Below are positions 5,921-12,503 of a DNA stretch of 12,503 bases, piece after piece. The number at the start of each line of letters is the position of its first letter. Positions within the stretch are counted from its first letter, which is position 1. The stretch is taken from NCBI RefSeq assembly GCF_030453725.1, contig NZ_JAKDJU010000088.1:1-12503 (forward strand). Reading direction: 5' to 3'. Origin of the DNA: Brevibacterium picturae (GTDB lineage Bacteria; Actinomycetota; Actinomycetes; Actinomycetales; Brevibacteriaceae). The notes under the pieces are model-generated. The model saw only the letters and a list, made by a program, of their open reading frames with translations, was not told the DNA's origin and made no database searches. A program made the position numbers and the translations under genes.

Positions 5921-5923
5921 TCT
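5918..5923 (+). promoter_or_regulatory. -10 element TAATCT for a leaderless ArsR transcript
   Basis: TAATCT followed by exactly 6 nt (CTATCC) and the ATG at 5930 is the geometry of a leaderless actinobacterial start. No Shine-Dalgarno precedes the ATG and no strong -35 is seen 17 bp upstream (TGAGCC). Confidence 0.45.
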
Positions 5924-5929
5924 CTATCC

Positions 5930-6289
5930 ATGGCTTCCACTTCAGATTCCACCCCGGTCAATGCCGCAGTCGAGCAGCTCCTGCGCAATCCCGAGGACAA
6001 TCTCGAAGCCATCTCAGAGACCGCCGACCTATTCAAGGCCTTGGCCACTCCGTCCAGGCTGAAGATGCTGTTGGTCCTCGCCCACGGGGAGGCGACCGTG
6101 ACGCACATCGTCGAATCGACCGAACTCTCGCAGCCCCTGGTCTCCCAGCATCTGAAGTTCCTGCGCGGACTCCACCTCGTCGGAGTCAATCGGATCGGTC
6201 GTGAGGCCTACTACTCGCTCAAGGACGACCACGTCGCCCACATCATCCTCGACGCCCTGGCCCACACCATCGAAGGCCACGAACACTGA
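5930..6289 (+). CDS. ArsR/SmtB-family metal-sensing repressor with alpha-5 zinc site
   Basis: This is a 119-residue winged-helix protein. The core shows DLFKALATPSRLKMLLVLAHGEATVTHIVE (33-62), the recognition helix SQPLVSQHLKFLRGLHLV (67-84) with the family signature QPLVSQHL-x-x-L-x-x-x-x-LV, and the wing GREAYYSL (90-97). The C-terminal helix carries Asp99, His101, His112 and Glu115, spaced D-x-H-x10-H-x2-E. This is exactly the alpha-5 ligand set of cyanobacterial SmtB, which binds Zn(II) across the dimer. There are no cysteines, so alpha-3/arsenic or cadmium-type sites are absent; a His-rich end (GHEH) adds possible ligands. Expected role: DNA-binding repressor released by zinc (or cobalt/nickel). 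No transporter or efflux gene adjoins it, so its target is elsewhere or is the gene itself. Convergent with the EamA gene. Confidence 0.9.
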   Translation: MASTSDSTPVNAAVEQLLRNPEDNLEAISETADLFKALATPSRLKMLLVLAHGEATVTHIVESTELSQPLVSQHLKFLRGLHLVGVNRIGREAYYSLKDDHVAHIILDALAHTIEGHEH

Positions 6290-6317
6290 GCGCCTCTGAG
6301 CCGACCTCATCCGTCCC

Positions 6318-6367
6318 AAGCCGCCGGAAGCCGCCGAAAGCTGCCGGAAGCCGCCGAAAGCTGCCCG
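6318..6367. repeat. Five tandem 10-bp units between convergent genes
   Basis: Five successive 10-mers run without gaps: AAGCCGCCGG, AAGCCGCCGA, AAGCTGCCGG, AAGCCGCCGA, AAGCTGCCCG. Units 2-3 and 4-5 form a nearly exact 20-bp doublet. The array ends 4 nt before the end of the EamA coding region and fills most of the gap after the ArsR gene. It is not self-complementary, so it is not a hairpin terminator. Confidence 0.85.
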
Positions 6368-6371
6368 AGCG

Positions 6372-7349
6372 TCATCGGCGCCTGCGCAGCGCCTCCGGCC
6401 CACCTCCGACGACCCAGACAATGACGACGACCAGCACCGCGCCGATCCACTGCGCCGGCTGCAGGCGCTCTCCGGCGATGACTGCACCCAGGACCACTGC
6501 TGACAGAGGCTGAAGCAGCATGAGCGCAGCCGTCCGCGACACAGACACCAGCGGACTCGAAATGCTCAGCAGCACCCACGACAGTGCCTGGCCGAAGACC
6601 GCCAGCGCCACCATCCACGCCCAACCGTCCCAGCCCAGGTCGAAGTCGAGCCCCCCGAGCGCGACACCGGCGATCCCCGTCATCACCCCCGCAGCGATTG
6701 TGCCCACAGCCACGGGTGCGACCACGAAGCTCGGTGCCGCCTTCCGGCAGTGATGGATGCCGAAGATGTAGACGCCGTAGAGGATTCCCGACAGGACGCC
6801 GAAGATCGCACCACGGGCGGGGTTCGCCGCTCCCTCATCGGCGCCGAAGACGCCTCCGGTCAGCAGCATGCCGATGATCATGATCGGGATGCATCCCAGG
6901 AACAGCCATCCCGGACGTGTTCCCCCGAAGATCCATACCAGTGCAGGAAACACGATGACCTGGACGCTGATGAGGACAGTCGAGACGCCCACACCGGCGT
7001 CGAGGACGCTCTGCGCCCACAGAACGTAATCAATGCCCAGTGCCGCACCCGAGACGGCTGCGACGATGAGTGCCCTGGACGGCAGCCGTCCCCGTCGCCG
7101 CAGTTCGAAGATCGTCAGGGGAGCGAGGACGATGACGGCGATCCAGCAGCGCAGGAATGCCGCGGTCGGGGCACTCGCCTCGGCAAGGATGACGAACAGG
7201 CCGGCCGAGCCCAGGAGCAGTGCAGACACGATGATGCCCAGCGTCGGCAGCCCTGAGGGCGACGGTTCCGAGACGGCTGGTGAGCCCGAGGACGCAGGCG
7301 GCTGTGCGGGCGGTTCCGCGCCATGGGCCGCGGCCGAGTTCGGAGTCAT
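6372..7349 (-). CDS. EamA-family (drug/metabolite transporter superfamily) transporter
   Basis: The 325-residue protein starts with a Pro/Ala/Ser-rich leader (1-35), then shows about ten hydrophobic segments in two halves, the internal duplication typical of EamA carriers. Recognisable landmarks are GSAGLFVILAEASAPTAAFLRCW in the first helices, DYVLWAQSVLDAGVGVSTVL (end of the first repeat), the counterpart LSISSPLVSVSRTAALMLLQPLSAVVLGAVIAGERLQPAQWIGA in the second repeat, and a basic end (RRRR). Members export amino acids, sugars or drugs; substrate cannot be predicted here. The start ATG overlaps the aminotransferase stop in ATGA (7346-7349), so translation is coupled and the exporter is probably tied to that enzyme's substrate or product. 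It is the last gene of the operon. Confidence 0.92.
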   Translation of the reverse strand: MTPNSAAAHGAEPPAQPPASSGSPAVSEPSPSGLPTLGIIVSALLLGSAGLFVILAEASAPTAAFLRCWIAVIVLAPLTIFELRRRGRLPSRALIVAAVSGAALGIDYVLWAQSVLDAGVGVSTVLISVQVIVFPALVWIFGGTRPGWLFLGCIPIMIIGMLLTGGVFGADEGAANPARGAIFGVLSGILYGVYIFGIHHCRKAAPSFVVAPVAVGTIAAGVMTGIAGVALGGLDFDLGWDGWAWMVALAVFGQALSWVLLSISSPLVSVSRTAALMLLQPLSAVVLGAVIAGERLQPAQWIGAVLVVVIVWVVGGGPEALRRRR

Positions 7350-8557
7350 CGCATGAAGTCGAGGATCCGGTCGAGCGCCTCGGCGGTCTTGTCCGCTCCG
7401 ACGGCCAGTGACAATCGCACGGAGCGGGGCCCGTTGAGGGAGTCGAAGTCGTCACCCGGCGCCAGTGCGACCCCGGTGGCGTCGAGAAGCGCCTGACACC
7501 AGTCGGTCGCAGTCACGATGTCGTCATTCGACCGCTGCAGGATCTCGTCGATGCGGGCATACATGTAGAACGCCCCATCGGGCGGGGCCATATCGGTAAA
7601 CCCCAGGTCAGCAGTGGCGTCGAGAACGTGCTTGCGGGCGCGGGCGAAGGATTCGACCGCCGCCTCGCATTCGGCATAGGACTCCTCCGTGAAGGCCGCC
7701 ACGGCCGCATACTGGGCGGGAACCGGGGCACACAGCGACAGATTTCCGGTCACGTTCTGGGCAGCATGAGTCAGCTCTTCGGGCAGGATCGCCCAGCCGA
7801 GTCGCCACCCGGTCATCGCCCAGTACTTCGAGAACGAGGAGATGACGATGGCATTGTCATCATGGGCCAACGCGGTCTCACCACGCGTGCCGATGTAGCT
7901 GATGCCGTGATAGATCTCGTCGGAGATCACCTGTACACCGTGTTCGGCGCACCAGGAGATGAGCTCGCCGAGGTGCTCGCCTGAGATCATCGTCCCCGTC
8001 GGATTCGCCGGCGATGCGAGCATGAGTCCCTTGAGCGGGGCCTTCGCATGTGCCTGCTCGAGGAGTTCGACGGTCGGTTGGAAGCCATGGTCTCCACCGC
8101 AGTCGAGTTCGACGATCTCGCAGTTCAATGCGGCGAGGATGTTCTTGTATGCGCCGTAGCCCGGGCGGGCGAGTGCGACTCGGTCACCGGCGTCGAAGCA
8201 GGTCAGGAAGGCCGTCTGGAAAGCACCGGAGGAACCCGTGGTGATGGCGATGCGTTCCGTGGGCACCTCAACGCCGTACCAGTCACGGTAATGCCCGGCG
8301 ATGGCTGTGCGCAGTTCGGGGATGCCGAAGATCGGGGAGTAGCCGAGGTTCGTGCCGTCGGTGACCACCTCGGCGGCTCTCCTGCGCACCGGCCCCGGTG
8401 CACCCTGGGTCGGTTCGCCCAGGCACATGGCGATGGTGTCTTGGCCCTGGCGCGACATCTCCTGGACCTTGGCCACGATATTCATGGCGGCGAAGGGCTG
8501 GACGAGTCCGGCCCGGTCGGAGACGCGGGGTGCGCTCGTCTGGGTGCTCATGGTCAT
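7346..8557 (-). CDS. PLP-dependent aminotransferase, class I/II (fold type I)
   Basis: This 403-residue enzyme has full family length. Signatures in order: GEPTQGAP (47-54), TNLGYSPIFGIPELRTAIAGHY (69-90), the cofactor-phosphate-binding turn TTGSSGAF (106-113), ARPGYGAY (130-137), the ASPANPTGT box with Asn185, DEIYHGISY with Asp213 and Tyr216, SSFSKYWAMTGWRLGW with Lys244 as the Schiff-base lysine, PDGAFYMY (326-333), and Arg381 in VRLSLA, the usual substrate-carboxylate-binding Arg. All catalytic residues are present. It belongs with the aspartate/tyrosine/alanine aminotransferase-like subgroup; the amino donor cannot be told. The ATG at 8557 lies 3 nt after the AhpD-like stop with AGAGGA 8 nt upstream; an ATG two codons later is possible. 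It overlaps the EamA gene by 4 nt. Confidence 0.93.
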   Translation of the reverse strand: MTMSTQTSAPRVSDRAGLVQPFAAMNIVAKVQEMSRQGQDTIAMCLGEPTQGAPGPVRRRAAEVVTDGTNLGYSPIFGIPELRTAIAGHYRDWYGVEVPTERIAITTGSSGAFQTAFLTCFDAGDRVALARPGYGAYKNILAALNCEIVELDCGGDHGFQPTVELLEQAHAKAPLKGLMLASPANPTGTMISGEHLGELISWCAEHGVQVISDEIYHGISYIGTRGETALAHDDNAIVISSFSKYWAMTGWRLGWAILPEELTHAAQNVTGNLSLCAPVPAQYAAVAAFTEESYAECEAAVESFARARKHVLDATADLGFTDMAPPDGAFYMYARIDEILQRSNDDIVTATDWCQALLDATGVALAPGDDFDSLNGPRSVRLSLAVGADKTAEALDRILDFMR

Positions 8558-8560
8558 TGG

Positions 8561-9142
8561 TCACTTCCTCTCACGTGGGACGCGTCCCATGAGGTAGAAC
8601 TCGGGGTTGGGCATCATTCCGCCTACATGGGCCATGCGGTTCGACAGGCCGAAGAATCCGGTGATCGCGCCGATGTCCCAGGCGTCTTCGTCATCGAAGC
8701 CGTGTTCGGCCAGGGCTGCGAAGTCAGCGTCGGACAGCGCCCAGGGCTCTGTGCAGACCGTCATCGCGAAGTCGAGCATCGCCATCTGACGGTCGGTGAT
8801 GTCGGCCTGGCGGTAGTTGACGGCCACTTGGTCTGCGACCAGGGGCTTCTTCTCCATGATCCGCAGCACGGCTCCGTGGGCGACGACGCAGTAGAGGCAG
8901 TTGTTGACCGCCGAGGTGGCCGTGACGATCATCTCGCGGTCCCCCTTGCTCAGATTCCCGGTCTCCTTCTCCATCAGAGCGTCATAGTAGGCGAAGAACG
9001 CCCGGAATTCCGCCGGTCGGCGGGCCAGGGACAGGAAGACGTTGGGCACGAAGCCCGACTTCTCGGACACGGTCAGAATGGTTTCGCGGATATCGTCTTC
9101 GACATCGTCGATGTCAGCGTAGGGGTATCGCATACTGCTCAT
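8561..9142 (-). CDS. AhpD-like / carboxymuconolactone decarboxylase-family (peroxidase-related) protein
   Basis: From ATG 9142 the protein has 193 residues and is all-helical. It carries the AhpD redox signature: Glu70, then Cys82-x-x-Cys85-x3-His89 within DREMIVTATSAVNN and CLYCVVAHG, followed by a distal region DRQMAMLDFAMTVCTEPW and IGAITGFFGLSNRMAHVGGM characteristic of the 'uncharacterised peroxidase-related' branch of the family. AhpD proteins relay electrons via the vicinal cysteines to reduce peroxides; this branch has no settled substrate. I reject the in-frame ATG at 9184: GAGG sits 8 nt before the ATG at 9142, and the extra N-terminal residues are unlike the family. First gene of a three-gene operon, and divergent from the cupin gene. 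Confidence 0.88.
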   Translation of the reverse strand: MSSMRYPYADIDDVEDDIRETILTVSEKSGFVPNVFLSLARRPAEFRAFFAYYDALMEKETGNLSKGDREMIVTATSAVNNCLYCVVAHGAVLRIMEKKPLVADQVAVNYRQADITDRQMAMLDFAMTVCTEPWALSDADFAALAEHGFDDEDAWDIGAITGFFGLSNRMAHVGGMMPNPEFYLMGRVPRERK

Positions 9143-9165
9143 GCTAACCGCCTCGAACGGACATG

Positions 9166-9185
9166 TGTGCCGCGGGTCACGCACA
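9166..9185. promoter_or_regulatory. Small dyad in the divergent AhpD/cupin promoter region
   Basis: TGTGC-N10-GCACA sits between the two divergent starts (9142 and 9259), 23 nt from the AhpD-like start and 73 nt from the cupin start. Five-base arms are short enough to arise by chance. A TAGGGT hexamer at 9213-9218 could be the -10 of the cupin promoter. Confidence 0.2.
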
Positions 9186-9258
9186 GGGCTGGGATGCTGT
9201 TGTGCTGAAGGCTAGGGTGATGAGCAGACATCGATGACGATCAGAAGGAGTGTCAATC

Positions 9259-9555
9259 ATGAGCGATGAGAACACCGGCTCGACTGGTGAGATCCAGCTC
9301 GACAACGGAGTCTTCCGCGTGACGCGGTGGACCATCCAACCCAATGGGGTCATCCCCATGCACAAGCACGAATACGAGTACGTTGTCATTCCGATGGTCA
9401 CCGATGCGATGCACGTGCGGAACTCGGATGGAACGTCGATCGTCGCCGACCTCGAGGCGGGAGTCAGCTACACCCGCGCGGCAGGATCCGAACATGAGGT
9501 CTCGAATCCCGACGGAACCGACGACATCGTCTTCGTCGAAGTCGAGCGCCTCTGA
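9259..9555 (+). CDS. Small cupin-domain protein
   Basis: The 98-residue protein is a single cupin barrel. Motif 1 is seen as PMHKHEYEYVV (two His and a Glu as metal ligands). Motif 2 fits G(x)5PxG(x)2H(x)3N in GVSYTRAAGSEHEVSN, except that Ala replaces the usual Pro; the His and Asn remain. The four-ligand set (His, His, Glu, His) is intact, so a metal such as Fe, Mn, Zn or Ni can be bound. Cupins of this size may be isomerases, dioxygenases or sensor-like proteins, so the reaction is unknown. GGAG (9247-9250) lies 8 nt upstream of ATG 9259; an in-frame GTG at 9250 overlaps that site and is rejected. Divergent from the AhpD-like/aminotransferase/EamA operon, which suggests a shared metabolic purpose. 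Confidence 0.85.
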   Translation: MSDENTGSTGEIQLDNGVFRVTRWTIQPNGVIPMHKHEYEYVVIPMVTDAMHVRNSDGTSIVADLEAGVSYTRAAGSEHEVSNPDGTDDIVFVEVERL

Positions 9556-9591
9556 CTGCCCCTTCATGAGGCCGACCGTCCCTGATTGGGC

Positions 9592-9652
9592 CCTAAGTGG
9601 TCATTTTGGACGCATCGCGCTGCTCACGACCGCACCATTTCGACCACCTAAG
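9592..9652. repeat. Imperfect inverted repeat pair between convergent genes
   Basis: CCTAAGTGGTCATTTTGG (9592-9609) and CCATTTCGACCACCTAAG (9635-9652) are inverted copies of one motif: reversing the right arm gives CTTAGGTGGTCGAAATGG, which matches the left arm at 12 of 18 positions, including the GTGGTC core and the TGG end. The 25-nt centre is not palindromic. The pair lies in the 170-nt gap after the cupin gene and before the end of the GCS2 gene, where a bidirectional terminator or the ends of a small decayed element would be plausible. Confidence 0.5.
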
Positions 9653-9725
9653 CGATGTCGGATGCGCGCGTCGCCGTTGGTGTCTGCGCCGCAGCGGTCG
9701 GACGAATGCTCGGACAGGCAAACGC

Positions 9726-11204
9726 TCAGGCGGGCACGTCCCAGGTGTGGACGGGTTCGCCGGAGGCCTGGTTCGCCACGTAGGCGTCCATCATCTGCTT
9801 GAGTCCCTCTCGGCGCTCCGGTGAGTCCGGGGCGCTGTTCGGAGCCAGGCGGTCAAGCATCCTCAGCTGCCACGTCGCACCGTTGGCCCTCCTCTCGGCT
9901 CGGCCCTCGATGATCGACATGTACTCCTCAATGACGTCTTTGTCGATGCCCAGACGGCTCAACCCCCTGCGCGCCTGCGGGATGAGGACGTCGAGCACGA
10001 GGTCCGCCACATCGATGTGGCCGATCTTCGGCCAGGTCACACGGGCACCGATTCCGTCCTTGGCACAGGCGAAGAAGTTCTCCTCCGCCTCACGAAACGA
10101 CATCCGCGACCACACGGGACGATTCTCTCCCACGAGGAACTCCGCGAGACCATAGTAGAAGGCGGCATCGGCGACCATGTCGACGGGAGTGGGACCGGCC
10201 GGGAGCAGTCGGTTCTCCACGCGAATGTGCGCACCGCTGTGAGAGGAGTCATAGATCGGTCGGTTCCAGCGCCAGACTGTGCCGTTGTGCAGATTGAGCT
10301 CGTAGAGCTTCGGAGCATCCGCCTGACTGAACTCGACGAAGTCCTTGATCTCCGGCAGCAGCGGCGGGAAGTAGCGGACGTTTTCCTCGAAGAGGTCGAA
10401 GACACTCGTGATCCACCGTTCCCCGAACCACACCCGGGGCCTCACACCCTGGTTGACGAGCTCGGGGGTACGGGTATCGATGGCCTGACTGAAAACAGGG
10501 ATTCGAGATTCGTGCCAGAGCTTGCGGCCGACGAACAGCGGGGAGTTCGCACTCATCGCGACCTGTGCCGCCGCGATCGCCTGGGAGGCGTTCCAGGCCT
10601 CGGCGAATTTGTTGGGGGCGACCTGCAGGTGCAGCTGCATCGAGGTGCATGAGGCTTCCGGGGCGATGTCGGAGAATTCGTGTTTGTACTTCTCCTCGCC
10701 GTCGAGTTCGATGCGCACGTACTCACCGCGAGCGTCGACGATCGAGTTGCTCAGCGCCTCGTAACGGTTCTCCTCGGTCATCCATTTCGCCTCGGTGAGG
10801 AATTGGGTGCTCAGGGTCGGCAGCGTTCCGATCGAGGCGACCGTCAGTCCCTCCGCCTCGGCGGCCTTCTGGGCCCTGCTCAGCCGATGCGCGACTCCGG
10901 CTTCCAGGGTCTTCAGCCCGCGCCCGGCCACCTGCAGCACGGGATGGTTGAGTTCGAGGTTGAACCCGCCGATCTCTGACTGGTACTCATCGTCGAGGCT
11001 CTCGAGGACCTTCGTGTTGTTCAGGCTCGGCTGATTGTCCGAGTCGATGAGGTTGAGTTCGAGTTCCAGACCGATCGTGCCCGCGGATTTGAACTCCGCA
11101 TGGCGCAGATACGTGTCGAAGAGTTCGAGGTTCTCCGCGAGCTTCTCCCGATACAGCGTGCGCTCTTCCGGCGTGTACCGCTTGGAACTGACTTCCTCAC
11201 CCAT
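9726..11204 (-). CDS. GCS2-type glutamate-cysteine ligase family protein (ATP-dependent carboxylate-amine ligase)
   Basis: This 492-residue protein belongs to the GCS2 (glutamine synthetase-like) ligase fold. Recognisable blocks: GLELELNLID (45-54) and IGGFNLELNHP with acidic metal ligands, EASCTSMQLHLQV (183-195), GVRPRVWFGERWITSVFDLFEENVRYFP (about 253-280), ELNLHNGTVWRWNRPIYD (302-319), and HIRVENRLLPAGPT (326-339), where the Glu and Arg complete the substrate/metal site. Its MGEEV start and overall length match an actinobacterial subgroup I recall that is annotated glutamate-cysteine ligase but is longer than the ergothioneine enzyme EgtA. Gamma-glutamyl bond formation is likely; cysteine as acceptor is an assumption, since mycothiol rather than glutathione is the usual thiol in this phylum. 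No clear Shine-Dalgarno precedes the ATG. It is divergent from the M20 peptidase gene. Confidence 0.85.
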   Translation of the reverse strand: MGEEVSSKRYTPEERTLYREKLAENLELFDTYLRHAEFKSAGTIGLELELNLIDSDNQPSLNNTKVLESLDDEYQSEIGGFNLELNHPVLQVAGRGLKTLEAGVAHRLSRAQKAAEAEGLTVASIGTLPTLSTQFLTEAKWMTEENRYEALSNSIVDARGEYVRIELDGEEKYKHEFSDIAPEASCTSMQLHLQVAPNKFAEAWNASQAIAAAQVAMSANSPLFVGRKLWHESRIPVFSQAIDTRTPELVNQGVRPRVWFGERWITSVFDLFEENVRYFPPLLPEIKDFVEFSQADAPKLYELNLHNGTVWRWNRPIYDSSHSGAHIRVENRLLPAGPTPVDMVADAAFYYGLAEFLVGENRPVWSRMSFREAEENFFACAKDGIGARVTWPKIGHIDVADLVLDVLIPQARRGLSRLGIDKDVIEEYMSIIEGRAERRANGATWQLRMLDRLAPNSAPDSPERREGLKQMMDAYVANQASGEPVHTWDVPA

Positions 11205-11326
11205 GGGTCAAGCAAACCACAGACTCTGGGTTTCGCGCTCGCGTACGACCGGACTTTTCACATCCCGCTTCCCTCGCACCTCATCGCATGATGCGGACAC
11301 CGCAATCGACCTTGCAGGCACCATCG

Positions 11327-11332
11327 TAGAAT
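11327..11332 (+). promoter_or_regulatory. -10 element TAGAAT for a leaderless M20 transcript
   Basis: TAGAAT-CGGGCC-ATG places a good TANNNT hexamer 6 nt before the start codon with no ribosome site in between. The geometry and the CGGGCC spacer are the same as before the small membrane protein gene. Transcription should begin at the start codon itself. Confidence 0.5.
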
Positions 11333-11338
11333 CGGGCC

Positions 11339-12503
11339 ATGACCACCTCTCAGACCTCAGACCTCCAGTCCGCTGACCTCGTCGCGCAGGCCAACGACCG
11401 TCTCTCCCTCATCCTCGATGACATCAAGCGCGTCATCACGAAGGAGACGCCCTCTCACGACAAGCAAGCCGTGGCCGCCGGTGCCCAGGACTTCGTCGAG
11501 CTGCTGCGCGAACGTCTCCAGGCCACAGCGGAGCTCATCACCGTCGACGACACGGCTCATGTGCGTCTGCGCTTCGGCTCGGGCCCGGCCCGCGTGGTCC
11601 TCCTCAACCACCAGGACACGGTCTGGCCGAACGGAACCCTGGACCGCATTCCCTTCTCCACCGACGACGGCATCCTGCGCGGGCCCGGCAGCTTCGACAT
11701 GCTCACCGGGGCCATCATGAGCATCCACGCAACCGCGATCCTGGCCGAGCACCTCGGCGAGGGTGGACTTGACGGTCTGTCGATCCTGATCACCGGCGAT
11801 GAGGAGATCGGGTCGATCTCCTCATCCGACCTCATCCGCGCCGAGGCGGCCGAAGCGAAGGCCGTGTATGTGATGGAGGCGAGCGCCGGCGGTGCGCTCA
11901 AACTCGAGCGCAAGGGAACGAGCAACTACACCCTCGTCTTCACCGGCAAGGCCTCCCATGCCGGGCTCGAGCCAGAGAAGGGGATCAATGCCGGTATGGC
12001 GCTGGCCCTCCATCTGCCGTTGGTCGCCGATCTCGCCGACGCCGAGGCTGGCACTTCGGTGGTGCCGACCGTGATCAGCGCGGGAACCACCACGAACACC
12101 GTCCCGGCCGAGGCGCGCGTCGATGTCGATGTGCGGGCACGCACCGCTGCTGAACTCGACCGAGTCGACGCCGCTATGCGTGAACTGGCCAGGCGCCCTC
12201 AGCTCGAGGGGTCGACGATCGAGGTCATCGGCGGCATCAACCGTCCGCCGTTCGAACGTGAGCAGTCGGCGGCGCTGTTCGATCGCGCCACTGCGCTGGC
12301 TGCGGACCTCGGACTGCCCGCACCGGAGGGCGTGTCGGTCGGCGGTGCCTCGGACGGCAACTTCACCGCCGGTGACGGTATTGCCACCCTTGATGGTCTC
12401 GGTGCCGTGGGCGATGGGGCGCATGCAGAACACGAGCACGCGGTCATCGATGAGATCGCCCCACGCACAGCCCTCCTCGCGGCCCTCATCGCCGATCAGC
12501 TGC
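11339..12503 (+). CDS. M20-family metallopeptidase, carboxypeptidase G2-like (3' end outside window)
   Basis: The frame from ATG 11339 stays open to the right edge (388 codons). All M20 landmarks are present: His91 and Asp93 in LNHQDTVWPNGT, Asp120 in RGPGSFDMLTGAI (bridging metal ligand), catalytic Glu155 and ligand Glu156 in ITGDEEIGSI, Glu180 in VMEAS, and His362 in GDGAHAEHEHAVID. The dimerisation lid begins at GKASHAGLEPEKGINA with its conserved His207. Ligand order and spacing match carboxypeptidase G2, a two-zinc enzyme that removes C-terminal glutamate from folates and related N-acyl amino acids; the true substrate here is unknown. No signal peptide is seen, so it is cytoplasmic. Only the last few residues appear to be missing, because the final metal-binding His and the closing helix (ALLAALIADQL) are already visible. 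It is divergent from the GCS2 gene. Confidence 0.92.
   Translation, partial: MTTSQTSDLQSADLVAQANDRLSLILDDIKRVITKETPSHDKQAVAAGAQDFVELLRERLQATAELITVDDTAHVRLRFGSGPARVVLLNHQDTVWPNGTLDRIPFSTDDGILRGPGSFDMLTGAIMSIHATAILAEHLGEGGLDGLSILITGDEEIGSISSSDLIRAEAAEAKAVYVMEASAGGALKLERKGTSNYTLVFTGKASHAGLEPEKGINAGMALALHLPLVADLADAEAGTSVVPTVISAGTTTNTVPAEARVDVDVRARTAAELDRVDAAMRELARRPQLEGSTIEVIGGINRPPFEREQSAALFDRATALAADLGLPAPEGVSVGGASDGNFTAGDGIATLDGLGAVGDGAHAEHEHAVIDEIAPRTALLAALIADQL

Noticed and set aside
6318..6367. Short tandem repeats as a possible CRISPR array
   Set aside because: Units are 10 bp with no spacers and there are no cas genes in the window.
9143..9184. Longer start for the AhpD-like protein
   Set aside because: The GAGG ribosome site is placed for ATG 9142, and the extension runs into the divergent promoter region.
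8048..9208. 386-codon plus-strand frame opposite the aminotransferase and AhpD-like genes
   Set aside because: Antisense to two genes with complete catalytic motifs; its translation is rich in His, Gly, Asp and Val as expected from a shadow frame.
9592..9652. Inverted repeats as insertion sequence ends
   Set aside because: No transposase fits in the 61-nt span and no flanking target duplication is visible; kept only as an unexplained repeat.

Overview
The window is GC-rich, and nearly every reading frame has G or C at third codon positions. It reads as chromosomal DNA of a high-GC actinobacterium. Protein character (actinobacterial lysozyme-like exoprotein, LssY-C membrane protein, MerR protein with HEAT repeats, MGEEV-type GCS2 ligase) and style suggest Micrococcales, possibly Brevibacterium; the genus is an impression, not a measurement. 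I see no rRNA, tRNA, CRISPR array, insertion sequence or phage gene.

Layout. (1) 2-373: the 3' end of a MarR-type regulator, cut by the left edge, convergent with the next block. (2) 423-4493, all minus strand, in transcription order: a HEAT-repeat protein behind a textbook MerR-type promoter; a strong hairpin; a MerR regulator whose sensor half is made of HEAT repeats; an LssY-C membrane protein 9 nt downstream; and a START/SRPBCC-fold protein. (3) 4811-5920: a small single-span membrane protein (minus), then divergently a membrane-anchored lysozyme-like protein (plus) and a 41-residue lipoprotein-like ORF that looks like a signal-peptide stub. (4) 5930-6289: an ArsR/SmtB regulator with a complete SmtB-type alpha-5 zinc site. 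(5) 6372-9142, minus: a tight operon of an AhpD-like protein, a PLP aminotransferase (3-nt gap) and an EamA/DMT exporter (4-nt overlap), with a cupin gene (9259-9555) diverging from it. (6) 9726-11204: a GCS2-type glutamate-cysteine ligase-like enzyme (minus), diverging from an M20 carboxypeptidase-G2-like metallopeptidase (from 11339) cut by the right edge.

Working links. The HEAT protein and the MerR-HEAT regulator most likely form one regulatory module: the operator at 4523-4541 lies in a 19-bp promoter spacer, the arrangement MerR proteins recognise. The AhpD-like/aminotransferase/exporter operon plus cupin reads as a small amino-acid metabolism and export unit of unknown substrate. Three genes (small membrane protein, ArsR, M20) share a TANNNT hexamer exactly 6 nt before the ATG, two of them with the same CGGGCC spacer, suggesting leaderless transcripts. 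Most genes here are ordinary for an actinobacterial chromosome; the least described parts are the HEAT/MerR-HEAT/LssY-C module and the lipoprotein stub.
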